Shown: positions 32,768 through 34,615 of the stretch, piece by piece | Position numbering within the stretch: position 1 is the first letter of the stretch | Layout: each line of letters starts with the position of its first letter | Origin: Methanobacteriota archaeon | GTDB taxonomy: Archaea > Halobacteriota > Methanomicrobia > Methanomicrobiales > Methanospirillaceae | Direction: 5' to 3' | Length of the DNA: 34,615 nucleotides | Assembly: GCA_029547605.1 (NCBI GenBank) | Contig: JAKPPB010000009.1 | Location: 1 to 34,615 of the forward strand | Translations under genes and position numbers: made by a program | Notes under the pieces: model-generated | What the model was told of the DNA's origin: nothing | Seen by the model: only the letters and a program-made list of their open reading frames with translations | Databases searched by the model: none

Positions 32768-33454
32768 TCAGAGCGGGCACACCTTGATGCACATCCCGCA
32801 CCGCAGCCCCCTGAGTTCCCGGAACATGTAGTCGGCGCAGCGCTCCCGGTCGATGGTGCCGTCACGCCCGATGGCGTGCACGGGGCAAACCTCCACGCAT
32901 TTTCCGCATTCCCTGCAGCGGGGGTGGAGGAAGGGGATGGTCCCCGGGTCTCCTGCCTCGAGCAATGCATCGGTGAGGATGCCGGTTATCCGTATCCGGG
33001 CGCCGTAGTCCGGGTGGACCAGGAGGTGGTTCAACCCGAACGAGCCGAGGCCGGCGTGGTACGCGGCATACTTGAGGGAGAGATCCGCTTTCAGGGTGGC
33101 CCGGTCCGCGTACCAGTACCCAAACTCGCTCCCCTCGGTGGGGACGAGGGTTGCCAGGTACCCCTCGCGCTCGATCTGCCGTGCGAGAAAGAAGGCGATC
33201 AGCCGGAGCGTCGCGGTCCCGGCCATCAGGGTGTTCGTGTATTCACCCCGTCCTTTCGGGAGGGTCGAGAAAGCACCGCGGGGGACTGATACGCCGAGCA
33301 CGACGACGGATGCGACGCCCTGCATGATGTCCTGCGGGCGGTTCCCGGCGTAATCCGGCCGGAGAAAGCATGACGCATCCGCCACGCCGAAGAGGTCTGC
33401 GCCCCTCTGGAACGCGGCATCCCTGATGTTTCCGGTCAGCGAGTACCTGCTCAT
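32768..33454 (-). CDS. QueG-like 4Fe-4S protein (epoxyqueuosine reductase related)
   Basis: The product has 228 residues from the ATG at 33454; the open frame extends into the repeat block to 33709, but that part is not protein-like. The N-terminal part (about 1-165) resembles the corrinoid-binding half of QueG-type reductases: GADLFGVADAS, VVVLGVSVP, YWYADRATLKADLSLKYAAY and AGLGSFGLNHLLVHPDYGARIRI (the G-x-G-x-x-G-x-x-x-L-L motif). It ends with two 4Fe-4S motifs: CRECGKCVEVCP (Cys180, 183, 186, 190) and Cys206 with CGMCIKVCP (219, 222, 226). At 228 residues it is much shorter than QueG and lacks the C-terminal HEAT-like part, so it is better read as one of the short uncharacterised methanogen relatives than as a queuosine enzyme. 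TATA-like AATATAAGG near 33507-33515. Confidence 0.85.
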   Translation of the reverse strand: MSRYSLTGNIRDAAFQRGADLFGVADASCFLRPDYAGNRPQDIMQGVASVVVLGVSVPRGAFSTLPKGRGEYTNTLMAGTATLRLIAFFLARQIEREGYLATLVPTEGSEFGYWYADRATLKADLSLKYAAYHAGLGSFGLNHLLVHPDYGARIRITGILTDALLEAGDPGTIPFLHPRCRECGKCVEVCPVHAIGRDGTIDRERCADYMFRELRGLRCGMCIKVCPL

Positions 33455-33610
33455 GTGCAGGAGAGCGTGGGGCGGGAGGGGTATTAGGATGTTGTGACCA
33501 TCCTTATATTGCGATAGGAAATATCTTGCCTTCGCCAGGTTCAGACACACCGGATATCCCCCTGAGGGTATCCTGGCATGACGGCTTTGCTTCCGGATTG
33601 CATGCCACGG
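33455..33610. promoter_or_regulatory. Upstream region of the QueG-like gene
   Basis: This 156-bp stretch has no credible gene. The minus strand carries AATATAAGG near 33507-33515, which would place a transcription start about 30 bases before the ATG at 33454. The first repeat units begin right after, at 33611. Confidence 0.4.
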
Positions 33611-33929
33611 GGTCCATATGGATGTAACATTCCCTCGCTCCAGGGTTGTATCACTCCCAGGTCCATGGGGGTGTTTGATCCCCCTGCTCCCTGATTGCAT
33701 AACTCCCATGTCGATGTGGATGTTCGGTCCTCTTGCTCACGGATTACATGTTCCCAAATTCTGCAAGGTCCGTGGGGATGTTCAATCCCCTCGCTCCAGG
33801 GTTGTATCACTCCCAGGTCCATGGGGGTGTTTGATCCCCCTGCTCCCTGACGGCATAACTCCCATGTCGATGTTGATGTTCGGTCCTCTTGCCCCGGATT
33901 ACATGCATCCGGGTCCTGCCCGGGTGCAT
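33611..33929. repeat. Tandem array of diverged 49-bp hairpin units in two copies of a three-unit block
   Basis: Units: 33611-33659, 33660-33708, 33709-33765, 33767-33815, 33816-33864, 33865-33922, and a decayed one from 33923. Units 1-3 and 4-6 form a higher-order repeat of 156 bp. Most units open with a GGTCCATGGGG-like word followed by a hairpin: GGGGG-TGTTTGAT-CCCCC in units 2 and 5, GGGGAT-GTTCA-ATCCCC in unit 4, and GGA..TCC in units 1 and 3, with changes on both arms that keep pairing. It ends in a strong inverted repeat ATGCATCCGGG / CCCGGGTGCAT (33903-33913 / 33919-33929, one G-T pair). There are no unique spacers between constant repeats, so it is not a CRISPR array. Long frames cross it, but 49 is not a multiple of three. 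Confidence 0.75.
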
Positions 33930-33977
33930 ATCGATCTTCAATCCCCTTGGTCCCTTCCTGAAGGAAACCCTTCCCGT

Positions 33978-34331
33978 TCAGTCTCTGCGGAGGAGCTTTC
34001 GGGCACCGTTCGAGACCATGAACGCCGAGCCGAGGACCCAGACCCCAAGGAAATCCCTTGCCACAAAGAAGAGGGACTTGTCGGGGAACTGGGCGTCCCG
34101 GACGTTTTTCAGGGAGAAGTAGGCAAGGAACAGCCAGATGACCCCGACAAACGACTGCGCAACAACAGAGATCCAGAGGCCAAGCGACGCAAAGATGCCG
34201 CTGATGCAGAACAGGAGCACGCTCGTCAGGCTTGCGGAAAAGAAATTGACAACGGCGCCACGGTTCATCGTATCCAGCAGTTGCGGGATGAGCAACACCC
34301 CTGCGAGGAATATGAAGCTCGTGAGTGCCAA
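33978..34331 (-). CDS. Small multi-pass membrane protein, TTG start or damaged 5' end
   Basis: The product has about 117 residues from a TTG at 34331. About four hydrophobic segments: LTSFIFLAGVLLIPQLL, FFSASLTSVLLFCISGIFAS, LWISVVAQSFVGVIWLFLAY and FFVARDFLGVWVLGSAFMVS, with a basic GARKLLRRD tail. I do not recognise the family. The frame continues upstream with plausible protein sequence (TSIISWYIGQEGLRTSWQDL), yet it has no ATG, GTG or TTG before a TGA at 34398-34400. An ATG at 34396 is one base out of frame and would read MPGRR-stop. Either translation starts at the TTG or a one-base indel just after that ATG has broken the gene. A GGAGG-like site at about 34355-34362 is too far from the TTG to decide. 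Confidence 0.65.
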   Translation of the reverse strand: MALTSFIFLAGVLLIPQLLDTMNRGAVVNFFSASLTSVLLFCISGIFASLGLWISVVAQSFVGVIWLFLAYFSLKNVRDAQFPDKSLFFVARDFLGVWVLGSAFMVSNGARKLLRRD

Positions 34332-34615
34332 ATCCTGCCAGCTCGTGCGTAGTCCCTCCTGTCCGATGTACCAGGATATTATCGACGTCCGGGCATATCA
34401 AGAGGTACTTCTTTCCTATCCAAATGTGGCGAGCGACGAAGAGCGGGGCATGGGGAGACGCATATCTCCGCTTTCGATGCATCCCCAATTATCTTTTGCG
34501 AGTCCTTCCGATACCTGATGATCCCACTGTTTTTCCAATCAGTTATATGGGTAGGATGCAGAATATTCCTGCAGGCGAGGGTAGGCAAGCCTGGCCAAAA
34601 CCGGCGGACTTAAGA
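34332..34615. other. Right edge of the window, no further gene recognised
   Basis: These 284 bases contain the suspected 5' end of the membrane protein gene (up to about 34397) and then no clear gene. The minus strand has TATA-like ACCCATATAACTG around 34540-34552, which could be a promoter. Several short frames read across the region but have no RBS and no family resemblance. Confidence 0.4.

Noticed and set aside
33611-33929. CRISPR array
   Set aside because: The whole 49-bp unit is repeated with gradual divergence. There are no constant repeats with unique spacers and no cas genes in the window.
33541-34488. A 315-codon minus-strand frame across the hairpin repeats, giving two 52-residue repeats (RTSTSTWELC...)
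   Set aside because: The 156-bp block happens to be a multiple of three, so any open frame repeats. The frame lacks an RBS, overlaps the membrane protein gene in another frame, and has no protein-like hydrophobic pattern.

Overview
The window looks like a chromosome segment of a methanogenic archaeon of the Methanomicrobiales type (Methanoculleus, Methanofollis or Methanoregula relatives; the genus is inferred, not shown). The grounds are GC-rich genes with heavy ATGA-type start/stop overlaps, AT-rich promoter gaps with archaeal TATA boxes and some leaderless or nearly leaderless starts, a stand-alone FmdE-family protein, a methanogen-style FecBCD plus CobN cluster, and a large set of PKD, CARDB, PEGA and DUF3344 surface proteins.

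Layout. (1) Positions 1-5966, minus strand: four secreted proteins (a PKD protein cut by the window edge, a CARDB-DUF3344-PKD protein, a membrane-anchored two-domain protein, and a PKD-DUF3344-PKD-PKD protein). Two of them share a C-terminal beta domain that resembles the bacterial WxL cell-wall domain. The anchored protein between them resembles WxL-interacting proteins (DUF916/DUF3324) and ends in a PGF-CTERM-like tail. (2) A 417-bp AT-rich divergent promoter region. (3) Positions 6384-14623, plus strand: a tightly packed five-gene operon with two DUF3344 proteins, a MacB/LolD-type ATPase, a MacB/FtsX permease, and a 1200-residue protein with two DUF3344 modules and five PEGA domains. (4) A hairpin-rich gap, a 108-residue hypothetical protein and a DrrAB-like ABC exporter, all minus strand. 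(5) Positions 17487-24781, plus strand: a metal or corrinoid uptake operon with a secreted 171-residue protein, a dockerin-containing FecB/BtuF-like binding protein, FecD, FecE and CobN. (6) From 24976 onward: small housekeeping and accessory genes. These are fmdE, a TrmO/TsaA gene with an in-frame TGA, PspC, a YkgJ-type cysteine cluster protein, a UPF0114 membrane protein, MATE efflux, an Isf-like iron-sulfur flavoprotein, a hypothetical, an RMD1/DUF155 protein, an HdeD-like protein and a QueG-like ferredoxin-domain protein. A block of diverged 49-bp hairpin repeats follows, then a membrane protein with a damaged-looking start.

How the parts fit. The left 15 kb is a cell-surface assembly locus: two divergent transcription units carry the same DUF3344 family around a shared AT-rich promoter, one with a WxL/WxLIP-like pair and the other with a dedicated MacB-type ABC machine. 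The CobN operon joins capture, import and a chelatase-like enzyme in one unit. The rest is mostly single genes or pairs. The strongest candidates for undescribed biology are the DUF3344-MacB operon and the archaeal WxL-like pair. The interrupted TrmO gene and the tandem hairpin repeats are smaller but concrete oddities.
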